The position numbers were made by a program, and so were the translations under genes. From Saccoglossus kowalevskii (taxonomy: Eukaryota; Hemichordata; Enteropneusta; Harrimaniidae), in the NCBI RefSeq assembly GCF_000003605.2, contig NW_003113970.1, forward strand, positions 97,886-118,395: a stretch of 20,510 nucleotides of DNA. The letters are read 5' to 3'. Positions 10,769-19,597 of this stretch are shown here, one piece after another; positions within the stretch are counted from its first letter, which is position 1; each line of letters begins with the position of its first letter. The notes beneath the pieces were generated by a model. The model ran no database searches. It saw only the letters and a program-made list of their open reading frames with translations, and was not told where the DNA came from.

Positions 10769-10856
10769 GTGAATTGCTGTGTGCCAGAAAATAATATCAT
10801 TGCCAAACACAATTTCTCGAGTGATCAAAAAGGGAAATATACACAGCAATATTCAC
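10769..10856. other. Long stem-loop, 14-bp stem with 2-base bulge
   Basis: GTGAATTGCTGTGT (10769-10782) pairs with ACACAGCAATATTCAC (10841-10856) apart from a TA bulge, with a 58-base loop. The stem is too short for a normal miRNA precursor and the loop is large. It may be a decayed inverted-repeat element. Confidence 0.4.
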
Positions 10857-10887
10857 TGCGAAATTCAAGATTCCAAGTAAATTAGAG

Positions 10888-10912
10888 CTCAGACTAGTAT
10901 TATTAGTCTGAG
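10888..10912. other. Perfect 9-bp hairpin
   Basis: CTCAGACTA and TAGTCTGAG pair perfectly around a 7-base loop (GTATTAT). No T-run follows and there is no bacterial context, so I do not call a terminator. It is not the histone 3' stem-loop consensus. Confidence 0.55.
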
Positions 10913-10981
10913 AATAGAGGTACAATAAAAAAAAAACTCCAGTTTTTGAACGAGCAACCACACTACGCCCTAGTAGGCTTT

Positions 10982-10994
10982 GGGGGGGGGGGGG
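10982..10994 (+). repeat. G13 homopolymer
   Basis: Thirteen consecutive G, unusual in AT-rich surroundings. Likely length-polymorphic and prone to sequencing error. Confidence 0.9.
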
Positions 10995-11077
10995 CTGTTA
11001 ACATATTCAACTCGTCATAGAACATAGTATATTCTAGTCATTGAAAGTCGTATATTATTGAATAGTCATACCTGAAT

Positions 11078-11550
11078 GCCTCGTGTATAATTTCACTAAC
11101 TCTCCAACTAAAATAGCATATTTGTCGGCGCTCCCAAATGACCTTTTTTAGTGTGCCTCGTCGTCAACACCCTGTCAAAATATGTTGCAAAACAACAAAT
11201 CCAAACCATTATGGATGCATGGGTGAATATAGGTTATAGACAAGCATTGCGTGTAGCGTAGACATGTAATATGATGACACTCATCATAGTAGAATACGAA
11301 TTTTCCCCAACACGTATTTTATCCACTCCACCAGCAATGAATTTTGTTTTATTTTATAAAGCTCAACCACTGTACCGTAGGACCTCACCTGTACACGAGA
11401 TCGAATATTCCAAGAGTCACATGACCATCTTCGTAACCAGGGAATTTATACGAGTTATGAATGGTTTATGACACATTCAACGAGTTCAAAATGACCCCTG
11501 TAACCTCTTTCTGTAAAAGTTTAGTATTCTAGATTGGTCCAGCTGTACTA
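11078..11550 (+). repeat. Repeat module copy A
   Basis: From GCCTCGTGTATAATTTCAC to GGTCCAGCTGTACTA. Direct repeat of 12528-13035, with high identity apart from short gaps; the A-to-C offset is about 1450 bp at the start and 1485 at the end. A 66-codon ORF (11271-11471) is shared with copy C, but copy B breaks it and nothing in it is recognisable, so I take it as non-coding. A further module (11560-11682, GACAGAATGCTCTTTTGGGTC..ACTGTGACTT) follows and recurs at 12006-12161. Confidence 0.85.
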
Positions 11551-11683
11551 AACTTTTAAAAAGTTATTAGACTCAATAGACTTTCGTGACAGAATGCTCT
11601 TTTGGGTCTGTCAAATTAATTTATGGGCAGCCTAGACTATCATCGATTTGTAGAATAATAAATGAATCACTAACTGTGACTTG

Positions 11684-11955
11684 TAGAAAACGGATTTTCC
11701 CCGACACGCATTTTATCCACGCCACCATCAAAGGATTTTGTTATATTTTATAAAGCTCAACCACTGTACCGCAGAACCTCACCTGCACACGAAATCGCAT
11801 ATTCCAAGTGTCACGTGACCATTTTGTAACCAGGCAATGTATAAGCGTGATGGTTGATGATAGGCTAAATCTATTTCGTATTTTTGTCACGAGGGAATTA
11901 AAAATGACCCTAACAACCCCTTCCTGTAAAAGTTTAGTATTCAAGATTGGTCCAG
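11684..11955 (+). repeat. Repeat module copy B, 5'-truncated and diverged
   Basis: GAAAACGGATTTTCCCCGACACG through GATTGGTCCAG aligns with the 3' half of copies A and C (TTTTATCCAC, TTTATAAAGCTCAACCACTG, GTCACGTGACCAT, TGTAAAAGTTTAGTATT). It has clearly more substitutions and small indels than A has against C, so it is older or lies in a different subfamily. It is followed by the second copy of the downstream module. Confidence 0.75.
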
Positions 11956-12005
11956 GTGAGTAAGTCAAATTTTTACAGCCTGTACTAAGCCTGTATCTTG
12001 ACACC

Positions 12006-12161
12006 AAAGGTATTAGATTCAGATAGACTTACGTGACAGAATGTTCTTTTAGGTCTGTCATTTTTTGTTATGGGCAGCTGCCTATTTATTTTGGGACCAC
12101 CAAAGGCTGTAAAACTATCATCCATTCGTAGAATAAGAAATGAATCATCAACTGTGACTTT
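12006..12161 (+). repeat. Second copy of the downstream module (partner of 11560-11682)
   Basis: Shares TATTAGA.TCA.ATAGACTT.CGTGACAGAATG and TTCTTTTAGGTCTGTCA with the first copy, but carries about 30 extra bases (around TATTTATTTTGGGACCACC). Ends AATGAATCATCAACTGTGACTTT. Confidence 0.75.
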
Positions 12162-12418
12162 ATTTAACCTGCGAAAATTAAAATCGTTTTATACCATCGT
12201 ATATCTTCACAAATACCAATGAACTTGACCATGCACTGTAGCTAATTCGTTTTCCCCAGGCCGAAATTGCTCAACTATAGACAAACGATTAAACGCAATA
12301 TGTCTTGGAGGTTGACAAATAGGTTCCAATATTGTTGTACCTACAGAATTGTCCGTTTCCTTCACAAATGACAGTGCCATCGTATCAACTATAGCTGCTG
12401 TATGGTCTATCTCTTTCC
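12162..12418. other. Unique sequence between repeat modules
   Basis: No ORF or repeat recognised. Leads into the (CTGT)n run. Confidence 0.4.
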
Positions 12419-12419
12419 C

Positions 12420-12454
<35 letters not shown>
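12419..12454. repeat. (CTGT)9 microsatellite
   Basis: Nine clean CTGT copies just before the 40-base repeat that opens module copy C. Confidence 0.97.
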
Positions 12455-12527
12455 TGCAATGTGAAAAATCTAAATTTAAAATATAAATTTAAATATGAAA
12501 ACGTTCTGAACTATCACAGCACGTAAA

Positions 12528-13035
12528 GCCTCGTGTATAATTTCACTAACTCTCCAACTAATTAAAAAATAACATATTTGTCGGCGCTCCCAAATGACCT
12601 TGAAAGGGAGTAGTGTGCCTCGTCGTCAACACCCTGTCAGAATGTTGCAAAACAACAAATCCAAACGGGTTATGATAGTCCTAACCATTATGGATGCATG
12701 GGTGAATATAGGTTATAGACAAGCATTGTGTGTAGCGTAGACATGTAATATGATGACACTCATCATAGTAGAATATGGATTTTTCCCAACACGTATTTTA
12801 TCCACTCCACCAGCAATGAATTTTGTTTTATTTTATAAAGCTCAACCACTGTACCGTAGGACCTCACCTGTACACGAGATCGAATATTCCAAGCGTCACG
12901 TGACCATCTTCGTAACCAGGGAATGTATACGAGTGATGGATAAGAATGGTTTATGACACAACCAACGAGTTCAAAATGACCCCTGTAACCTCTTTCTCTA
13001 AAAGTTTAGTACTCTAGATTGGTCCAGCTGTACTA
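12528..13035 (+). repeat. Repeat module copy C
   Basis: Nearly the same as copy A with three small insertions (about 13, 8 and 18 bases near 12566, 12603 and 12667). It is bracketed by direct repeats of AAATATGAAAACGTTC..ACTATCACAGCACGTAAAGC at 12490-12528 and 13042-13081, which shows the module belongs to a tandem series. The 68-codon ORF (12750-12956) parallels that in copy A but is not a recognised protein. Confidence 0.85.
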
Positions 13036-13081
13036 TAAATCTAAATATGAAAACGTTCCGACTATCACAGCACGTAAAGCA

Positions 13082-13600
13082 GTGGCTATAAAATAAGCTA
13101 GCCACATGACCCGCGGTCACAATAAATACACCCTAGCCACAACTATTATGGACATGCAAGTGTTCTTGTCATGATTCACCTCAATGATTACATCGTAATA
13201 TTGTTGAGTTTTTGTATTGGAGAGCACATGTATGTAGTTCAAATACGAACATTCGAATAATGCTGTGCAAATCCTAGCATCATTTCGTACAAGTGCAGGT
13301 GCATAAACTCAATAGAACCCAGTAGTTGGGGCGGGGAAATTACATGCCTATATTTAACTCATGGTGAATTATTAACGCAAAAGTGAAAATGGAATCCATA
13401 CTTTGCAAAGATAAAACAAGATATGCAATATAATTGTACCTATAATTGTGCAGTTATTACTGGTTTTTAAGTTATAGTAGCATAATGTGGTTACTAGGGA
13501 AAAGTCGACATTACATCATTTAATAACATTGGTATACGTTGCGAGTACGAGTAGTATGAAGGACTGGAGGGGACCTACAAGTAAACCAAAAATTAAATTT
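13082..13600. other. AT-rich DNA, no gene seen
   Basis: Unique-looking sequence between the module series and the minisatellite. No ORF or RNA gene supported. Confidence 0.5.
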
Positions 13601-14290
13601 TATCTTGTGCCCACAACTTATTATCTTGTGTCCACAACTTAGTATCTTGTGCGCACAACTTAGTATCTTGTGCGCACAACTTAGTATCTTGTGCCCACAA
13701 CTTATTATCTTGTGCCCACAACTTAGTATCTAGTGCCCACAACTTAGTATCTTGTGCCCACAACTTAGTATCTAGTGCCCACAACTTAGTATCTTGTGCC
13801 CACAACTTAGTATCCTGTGCGCACAACTTATTATCTTGTGCGCACAACTTAATATCTTGTGCCCACAACTTATTATCCTGTGCCCACAACTTAATATATT
13901 GTGCCCACAACTTAATATCTTGTGCCCACAACTTATTATCCTGTGCCCACAGCTTATTATCCTGTGCCCACAACTTAATATCTTGTGCCCGCAACTTATT
14001 ATCCTGTGCCCACAACTTAGTATCTTGTGCCTACAACTTATTATCCTGTGCCCACAACTTTATATCTTGTGCCCACAACTTAGTATCTTGTGCCCACAAC
14101 TTAGTATCTTGTGCGCACAAACTTATTATCCTGTGCCCACAACTTATTATCCTGTGCCCACAACTTAGTATCTTGTGCGCACAACTTATTATCTTGTGCC
14201 CACAACTTAATATCTTGTGCCCACAACTTATTATCTTGTGCCCACAACTTATTAACCTGTGCCCACAACTTAATAGCTTGTACCACAAGA
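13601..14290. repeat. 21-bp minisatellite, about 33 copies
   Basis: Tandem units of ATCTTGTGCCCACAACTTAGT type, 21 bp each. Variants change CTTGTG to CCTGTG or CTAGTG, GCCCAC to GCGCAC or GTCCAC, and TTAGTA to TTATTA or TTAATA. GCGC units contain the 12-base perfect palindrome TTGTGCGCACAA. One unit near 14118 carries an extra A, which shifts the phase. Because 21 is a multiple of 3 and the unit lacks stops in several frames, ORFs of 64-140 codons appear on both strands (KLWAQDN repeats on the minus strand); these are not genes. There is no variable spacer, so it is not a CRISPR array. Confidence 0.97.
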
Positions 14291-17200
14291 TACTTCGTAA
14301 TATAATACGTAATACATAATGAAAAGCATTTTTTAGTATGTGTTAATGGCGAACGATGCGCAGATACATATCGCAATGTATGCTAACCTGTTGGTATATT
14401 TGGCCTTTATCAAAAGAAATTGGATTTAAACAAATATTGTGAACTGCATTCAAATGGGAATTGCCCTACATTTGGGATGATTTATTATTTATATTTCCTG
14501 CACCTCCTATCAACAAAGTTTAGATGCGGTATTATTGGTCAGTATAAATATTTAACTGAATAGAACATATGATGTTAATGGTGTTTCATATTGTAAAAGT
14601 AGACTGGAAAACAGCAATTGCAAAACTGTTATGCGTTATTACCAAACTCCAGCAATAGTATTTAATCTTCGTTCAAGATGTGCCAACATGCAATTTACAC
14701 ATCTTTGAATGTCATAAATACGTATTAACTTAATAAGTTTATGTATGACCATTTACTGTAATTGATGAGCAATCAACACAAATGAATAGTTTACCAATGT
14801 AGTTTCAACAAACAACTACCCATGACAATCTTTGTTTAATGCTGCATTTATGCTTCAATCATGGCACATGACCTTCAACCAATCCCAGGCCTCAATTTTT
14901 TTGGTGTCATTTTTTCTTATCAAAACTCGCTCAAAATTCCCATGGGATTTTATCTTAACTCAATGGAATATAAAGTGTCCTGGGGTTTTCATATTAACTC
15001 AACCTGGAAAAATTTGGCAAAGTTGAAAGAACCTATGGCGGGATACGAACTAACGAATGAAGGGGAGCTATGCACAATACACATCACATTAAGCCATGAG
15101 AGAACTTTATGCTGATGCCTGTTTTCTAATGGAATTATATTATAAGAATGAAGGGGATGAATATTCATGAAAGCGTGGCCATGATTTAGTGTAACATTTT
15201 AAGCTCCATGATTTTTAATGAAATAATTACAAATTACGAGATTTAAATCGGATAAAGCATCTGGTATGCGGGTGGGCTTCATCCTATACATATGAAATAC
15301 CAAACCTGATTTTGTTTACTGGTTGACAGCGACTGAGAATAAATGTCGACATCTATGATTGTCAACAAACTTGACTGGGCACATAATAAACACTGGTAAT
15401 TCATAAGGTCTTGCTAGTGCTTCGTACATGGAAGTAAAATTTAGAACAACTTCAACTGTGAATATATTAAATAAAATGTTATTATAAGAACGAGCTCCTT
15501 ATACCAGCACATTAGTAATATAGTACGATGTGAATGGTACATTAGTGATATTCCCCTAGTATAATGTGACTGGAACATATCCTGAATGTAGGACGAGAAC
15601 ACGAGGTTTAAAACATCTCATTTGTTGTAATTGATCAAGTTGTTTTAAAGCTGCAACAAATACAATACACAGACAATATTTTTTTAGTTAAAGCCATTAT
15701 TTAACATTATTAACACATTAAACATTTTAATATACAAATGTATGTTTTAAAGAAAGCTAGGTGGTATACACATTCTTTTGAACAATAACTAAATTACAGT
15801 TTAGTTTTGTCATGGAAAAAACATTTTCAAGATATCTGAAACATATCAAACCACTTTCACAGTAGTTTTGTAAGATAATGGGCAACTATTGATTTATTAG
15901 TTGTCAATGTTTTGGACCCAATTTTAACTAAACCAAATTTGGGTCTTATTTTATCATAACAGAAAAAGATACAACAATCTAGGATGCATTGTTTGCTAGT
16001 GCATTATCTTATGATAGAAAAGTACAGCCTTGACAATCTAACACTCATTTTAAACTGCTGTTCACCATAAGTTCAAAACAGTTGAAATGTGGTATTATTC
16101 CAGGTCATACACTTATGTAGCAATACATCACAAATAAACTAATGCTACTGTACAACTGCAGAAGCAATTTTAAAAGAATATAACTATGATTGCAGCACAT
16201 TGCAGTGTTTGCGGGGTTCCAGTTGTAAACAAAACATGTGCAGTAAGAACCATTCAGACACAGAGGTATGCATGCAAAATTCAGCTAAGAAACCTTTACA
16301 CATTTGTCTGAAAGTTTCCTACACACCAAATTTAAGTTTGATTGCATTATTACATGTACTTATTTAAATTACGCTTTTAGTATTTTTTTTTAAATTCAAA
16401 ATAACCAATATGGCTGCCAATAATCTGGAACCCCTAAAGAGCTCCTAGAAAAGCAATAGGGCTTCCAGTCTTTGAAGCTGGAACTCCTAAAAACAATGTT
16501 ATAAGTTTCATGAACTTGTATACCGTAAGTCAGGAAAAAATTCTTGATCATCATCAACTTACTATGTTGTCTTGACATTTACTTTTTGACTTTACCATTC
16601 AACTGAGAGGTATGCTGTTGCGTTCACAGCAAATCTCATTCTCAAATAGAGCAATACAATAAAACAGCAACAATGTGAAATCGTAACGCTAACTTTGTAA
16701 TGTTGTAACACTGTTAGAATTAATAACAAAAATTCAACAACAACTAATAGCAAATGTATACTAACATTAGCACAAATAAGATGCTAAAATAAAGTTTCCC
16801 AGAAACTTGAATATGGAAGAAATCTAAACAGGAAGAAATAATCATAATCTGATTACTGGAAACGTTTTTGTCAATAAATCTAATCTATTTCAATGAACCT
16901 ATTAGAGACTGGCATTCATGCATTAACAGTGCACATACTATATCTCCAACAAATCAATCATACCAATACACCATGTAATATTCCTAATCAGCAGTCATAT
17001 TAATTATGGATAACTAATAAAGTAACCTATTATTTCAATTAACAATATTTTTGATCAACAATACACAATTACTCCAATAAAAAAGGAAAAGCATGATAGA
17101 TATTTTCAAGCTACTGTGGTAAGAACACTTTTGATTTATATCAAAAGATTCTGAGTGACCAACAATATAGACAAGATACTATTGTAGCACTTGGACTTCA

Positions 17201-17313
17201 AGGCAAAGTTTTGCCTCTCAAAAATAATGGTGTAATCACACAGTAGTTCAGAAGCATATCTGATTTTACTAGTGTCAACTGTATACCGATATAATGTAGA
17301 TCTTCCTAATAGC
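14291..17313. other. AT-rich intergenic DNA, no gene seen
   Basis: No ORF exceeds 84 codons and none has a recognisable domain. A short imperfect duplication lies at 14937-15008 (ATGGGATTTTATCTTAACTCAA and TGGGGTTTTCATATTAACTCAA-like, about 41 bp apart), which makes the overlapping ORFs at 14832-15115 look coding when they need not be. AATATGGCTGCC at 16409 matches the YY1 core. The 3' part (about 15.9-17.3 kb) could include the 3' UTR of the minus-strand HECT-like gene, but I saw no minus-strand AATAAA within the first kilobase after its stop. Confidence 0.5.
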
Positions 17314-17472
17314 TTAAACAATGTCCATTACCCAAATACCACTATGTAAGACGTTGTTAAATTCAGCACGGAATTCTGGGTAATTGTCGTATGAAGAAGG
17401 CAATTCAAGCAAATTGGAACATGTATGTGCCACTGGTCGTCGAACAATGCCTTCTAATTTAACGAACGACAC
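17314..17472 (-). other. HECT C-lobe tail with catalytic Cys, downstream of the in-frame stop
   Basis: Immediately after TAA (17473-17475) the same frame stays open for 52 codons to TAA at 17314-17316. It encodes VSFVKLEG then RRPVAHTCSNLLELPSSY, the canonical HECT active-site signature (T-C then L-x-LP-x-Y). The catalytic Cys codon is TGT at 17419-17421. The tail ends WVMDIV. It is in perfect phase with the upstream frame and has no further lesion, so the stop is the only obstacle here. It is too short to appear as a separate ORF from ATG. Confidence 0.85.
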
Positions 17473-18723
17473 TTATATTTCATCATCGGGCATTAGATTT
17501 GATCCAGTGCAAAATCTTAGGAAGTACTGCAGGGTAGGTATATCCACTTCACGTATGTAACGCTGTAGGTGATTAGCTGTTGATTTTCCTTCTACAGTCA
17601 TAACATCTGGAAAGTGTAAACTTTTCACTAGTTTTCTTGGCGATGGTTTCTTCTCACTATACAGATTGTTGATACCTGTGATACCAAGGGTGTTAGCAAT
17701 AGGTTTAAGTATATCCCTCCACGAATCTGCCACAAACATGGGTTCCTGTACCAGTTCTTTATGGGCTATTTCTGCCAGGATTATAGATATGTTATCGGCA
17801 GTTGGTGTTTTCCTACATTGATGGCTGTCAAGAATATCTGTAAGCTCTTCTTCATTTACATCATCAATATTTTGCACTGCTTGTTTGAAAATGTCCTGTT
17901 CTGTTTCAGGCAAAAATAAAAAATAGTCTGCAAGCAAGCTTTTTGTATTTTGCTGAATCGCTGTATCTTTGAAGAGAACCTCCTCGATGAATGGTGGAGC
18001 TAGCCCAATTGGAAAATATTGGACAACTTCCCAACCTTTCAGAAATATTCTGGCCACACTTTCCCACTTACTACGTGGATAATCGTGCCTCAAGAAAGGC
18101 ACTCTATATGACTTCCCTACTGTACAGCGTTCGTAAAATTCATCCCAGAAAGCTGTTAAACATTCACGTGTGACTCCACACCCAGAGGCAGCTTCACACT
18201 CTCCATTAGGTAGAACCAATTTCACCTCTATATCATCATTAGTAATAGCCGCATGTTCAAAGGCATTCAGCATTTCATCAAGTATGTTTGCTCTGTGTAT
18301 AACTAATACACGAGTATATTTTCCACAGTATTGGTTCTGTAATATTACTTCATCAATGGGCAAAGTATCATCCAAGTCTTCATAGGCTGTGTTTGGAATA
18401 TTTACAAATTGTATGATACCAGAATCATCAGCATTATAAACATATTCATGCTCCTCATCAGTGGTCGAAATAAATGACAAAGCTGAGCAAGAAGGTGTAT
18501 CCATCTGACTGGCTACACAATGTTCCCCACATTGCGACATAGTAGGTGTGCAACTTTCCTCATTTGTTTCATATTCAGCTGTCTGTGGTTCTGGAGACAT
18601 ATCGTGGTTTACACCATCTTTCCCTTTAGTTGCAATATAAAACCGCAGTAGCTTAAAACCTGTCTTTTCATATATTGCCCCTAGAGTACAATTCTCATCC
18701 ATCGTGTTTTCTTCTATATCCAT
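17473..18723 (-). CDS. Central and HECT-like part of the same protein, cut before the catalytic cysteine
   Basis: An open frame of 416 codons from the first ATG; the same frame is open upstream through the A6 run (KKGKIEEFSFDL before the Met), so the ATG is internal. Residues 11-32 (LGAIYEKTGFKLLRFYIATK) look structured. Residues 38-125 are acidic and variable with four Cys between 58 and 79. Residues 138-255 match a HECT N-lobe in outline: RVLVIHRANILDEMLNAF, then VKLVLPNGECEAASGCGVTR (the degenerate form of the GE-G-D-GG-RE motif), then LTAFWDEFYERC and GLAPPFIEEVLF. Residues 390-416 open the C-lobe with LQYFLRFCTGS. The stop falls six residues after NLMP, before the active-site cysteine, so this product alone could not form a thioester. 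Confidence 0.75.
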   Translation of the reverse strand: MDIEENTMDENCTLGAIYEKTGFKLLRFYIATKGKDGVNHDMSPEPQTAEYETNEESCTPTMSQCGEHCVASQMDTPSCSALSFISTTDEEHEYVYNADDSGIIQFVNIPNTAYEDLDDTLPIDEVILQNQYCGKYTRVLVIHRANILDEMLNAFEHAAITNDDIEVKLVLPNGECEAASGCGVTRECLTAFWDEFYERCTVGKSYRVPFLRHDYPRSKWESVARIFLKGWEVVQYFPIGLAPPFIEEVLFKDTAIQQNTKSLLADYFLFLPETEQDIFKQAVQNIDDVNEEELTDILDSHQCRKTPTADNISIILAEIAHKELVQEPMFVADSWRDILKPIANTLGITGINNLYSEKKPSPRKLVKSLHFPDVMTVEGKSTANHLQRYIREVDIPTLQYFLRFCTGSNLMPDDEI

Positions 18724-18743
18724 TAAGTCAAAAGAAAACTCCT

Positions 18744-19220
18744 CTATTTTACCTTTTTTGATTCTCCATCTGGAAAAAACACCTCTTTTCCTTTATCAAG
18801 TATATCAGTCTTAGTGACATTTTTGTTCATTGACAAGCTTCTCGTTCCTCCTCCTTTTTTAGCTCTGACTTGTTTGTATGTTTTCACAGAGTAGTCAAAG
18901 TCCAGCCACCCTAATTCTAGTCTCCTGTTCTTCTTTTCTGCATATTTGTTTCCAAACGGTCGTTTTCTTACACTGGTAATCTTTTCGTTTTCGGCGTCTA
19001 CGTCTTCTTCATTGGATGAAGGTGATTCATTCTTATTTCGATTTCTTAACCTGAATTTTTTTCTTATTTTACTCAACAATGCATTCTTTTTGGTTTCAGA
19101 GCCTGAACTACCCTGCATTATGCGCCGACAAAAGTCAATAGTTGCTAGGCGATTTCCATATGAAGGTATATAATTCGCCAACATGGCATCATCCATTAAG
19201 ATGACAACTGATGGATCAAT
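18744..19220 (-). CDS. N-terminal part of the HECT-like protein (SAM-like segment and GGGTR block)
   Basis: An open frame from the splice acceptor (first codon ATT at 19218-19220) to TAG at 18744-18746; the first ATG in it is at 19194-19196, giving 150 residues. Numbered from that ATG, residues 1-24 (with the eight codons before it, IDPSVVIL) resemble the second half of a SAM/pointed-like helical domain: MLANYIPSYGNR then FCRR. Residues 36-92 are a lysine/arginine- and acid-rich linker, possibly with nuclear localisation signals (KIRKKFRLRNRNK). Residues 91-145 contain RRLELGWLDFDY, YKQVRAKKGGGTRSLSM and GKEVFFPDG, a block I recall as conserved in this family but of unknown function. The frame ends four residues after PDGES because of the A6 run. 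Placing the true start upstream of 19220 is supported by the acceptor site. Confidence 0.7.
   Translation of the reverse strand: MDPSVVILMDDAMLANYIPSYGNRLATIDFCRRIMQGSSGSETKKNALLSKIRKKFRLRNRNKNESPSSNEEDVDAENEKITSVRKRPFGNKYAEKKNRRLELGWLDFDYSVKTYKQVRAKKGGGTRSLSMNKNVTKTDILDKGKEVFFPDGESKKVK
18753..18759 (-). promoter_or_regulatory. A AAA AAG heptamer at the frame change
   Basis: On the minus strand the zero frame reads TCA AAA AAG GTA AAA TAG. Slipping one base back on A AAA AAG gives AAA AAA, then GGT AAA ATA, and joins PDGESKK to GKIEEFSFDL without loss. This is the standard X XXY YYZ form of a -1 frameshift site. An equally good account is loss of one A from an original A7. No obvious strong stem-loop follows within the next dozen bases (GTAAAATAGAGGAG), which argues against programmed shifting. 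Confidence 0.4.
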
Positions 19221-19235
19221 CTGAAATTATATAGA
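19221..19235 (-). other. Candidate 3' splice site
   Basis: Minus-strand TCTATATAATTTCAG precedes ATT GAT CCA, in phase 0 with the SAM-like frame. The stretch is U-rich and preceded by TTAATTAC, which could serve as a branch point. The coding frame loses family-like sequence upstream of the AG. Supports a spliced origin rather than a retrocopy at this end. Confidence 0.5.
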
Positions 19236-19457
19236 AATGATGTAATTAATTAATATGTAATAGCATGGCCCAATGGCCTATTGCTCACTGACAAATTAGT
19301 CATTAACGTTGTTCGTCATGATTGTACATTTTAGAGCACCCAGTGTCACATGATAATGGCACCTTCACTATCAAAATAAAGGTTTTCCTCCAAAATTATC
19401 CAGGCATAAAACCAAGAAGTGATGTCAGGTGTTTTGAAAAGAGTGAGTACATCCTGC
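19236..19457. other. Probable intron, no feature seen
   Basis: AT-rich sequence upstream (minus strand) of the candidate acceptor. No second coding segment in a matching phase was recognised. Confidence 0.4.
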
Positions 19458-19543
19458 TGAATGAATGAATGAATGAATGAATGAATCAACCAATCAATCA
19501 ATCAATCAATGAATCAATGGTTGGTTGTTGGTTGGTTGGTTGG

Positions 19544-19597
<54 letters not shown>

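Larger units (their letters stand above)
17314..19220 (-). pseudogene. HECT-like E3 ligase family gene broken by one frameshift and one stop (probable pseudogene)
   Basis: Read on the minus strand, one continuous protein of about 480 residues is encoded from a splice acceptor at 19221-19222 to TAA at 17314-17316. It needs one -1 frame change at 18753-18759 and passage through one in-frame TAA at 17473-17475. In order it holds a SAM-like segment with IPSYG, a basic and acidic linker, a conserved RRLELGWLDFDY..GGGTRSLSM block, an acidic variable region, a degenerate HECT N-lobe, and a HECT C-lobe ending in AHTCSNLLELPSSY with the catalytic cysteine. HECT ligases accept ubiquitin on that cysteine and pass it to substrates. 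The architecture matches a large invertebrate and fish family often labelled G2/M-phase-specific E3 ligase-like. With only two lesions this is a young pseudogene, a gene with sequence errors, or (less likely) a recoded gene. Confidence 0.7.

Noticed and set aside
11271-12956. Two similar ORFs (66 and 68 codons) in repeat copies A and C
   Set aside because: Similarity follows from the DNA repeat; copy B breaks the frame and the peptide has no recognisable domain.
13601-14290. CRISPR-array appearance
   Set aside because: Units are contiguous 21-mers with no unique spacers, and the window is eukaryotic.
13593-14376. Five ORFs of 64-140 codons with KLWAQDN, NILCPQL and SCAHNLL repeats
   Set aside because: They are all frames of the same 21-bp minisatellite on both strands, with no unique sequence, domain or start context.
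14832-15115. Two overlapping plus-strand ORFs (64 and 84 codons)
   Set aside because: Their repeated look comes from a 41-bp imperfect duplication; no recognisable protein.
18753-18759. Confident call of programmed -1 frameshifting
   Set aside because: The heptamer fits, but there is no clear stimulatory structure and the gene carries a second lesion, so indel or error is more likely.
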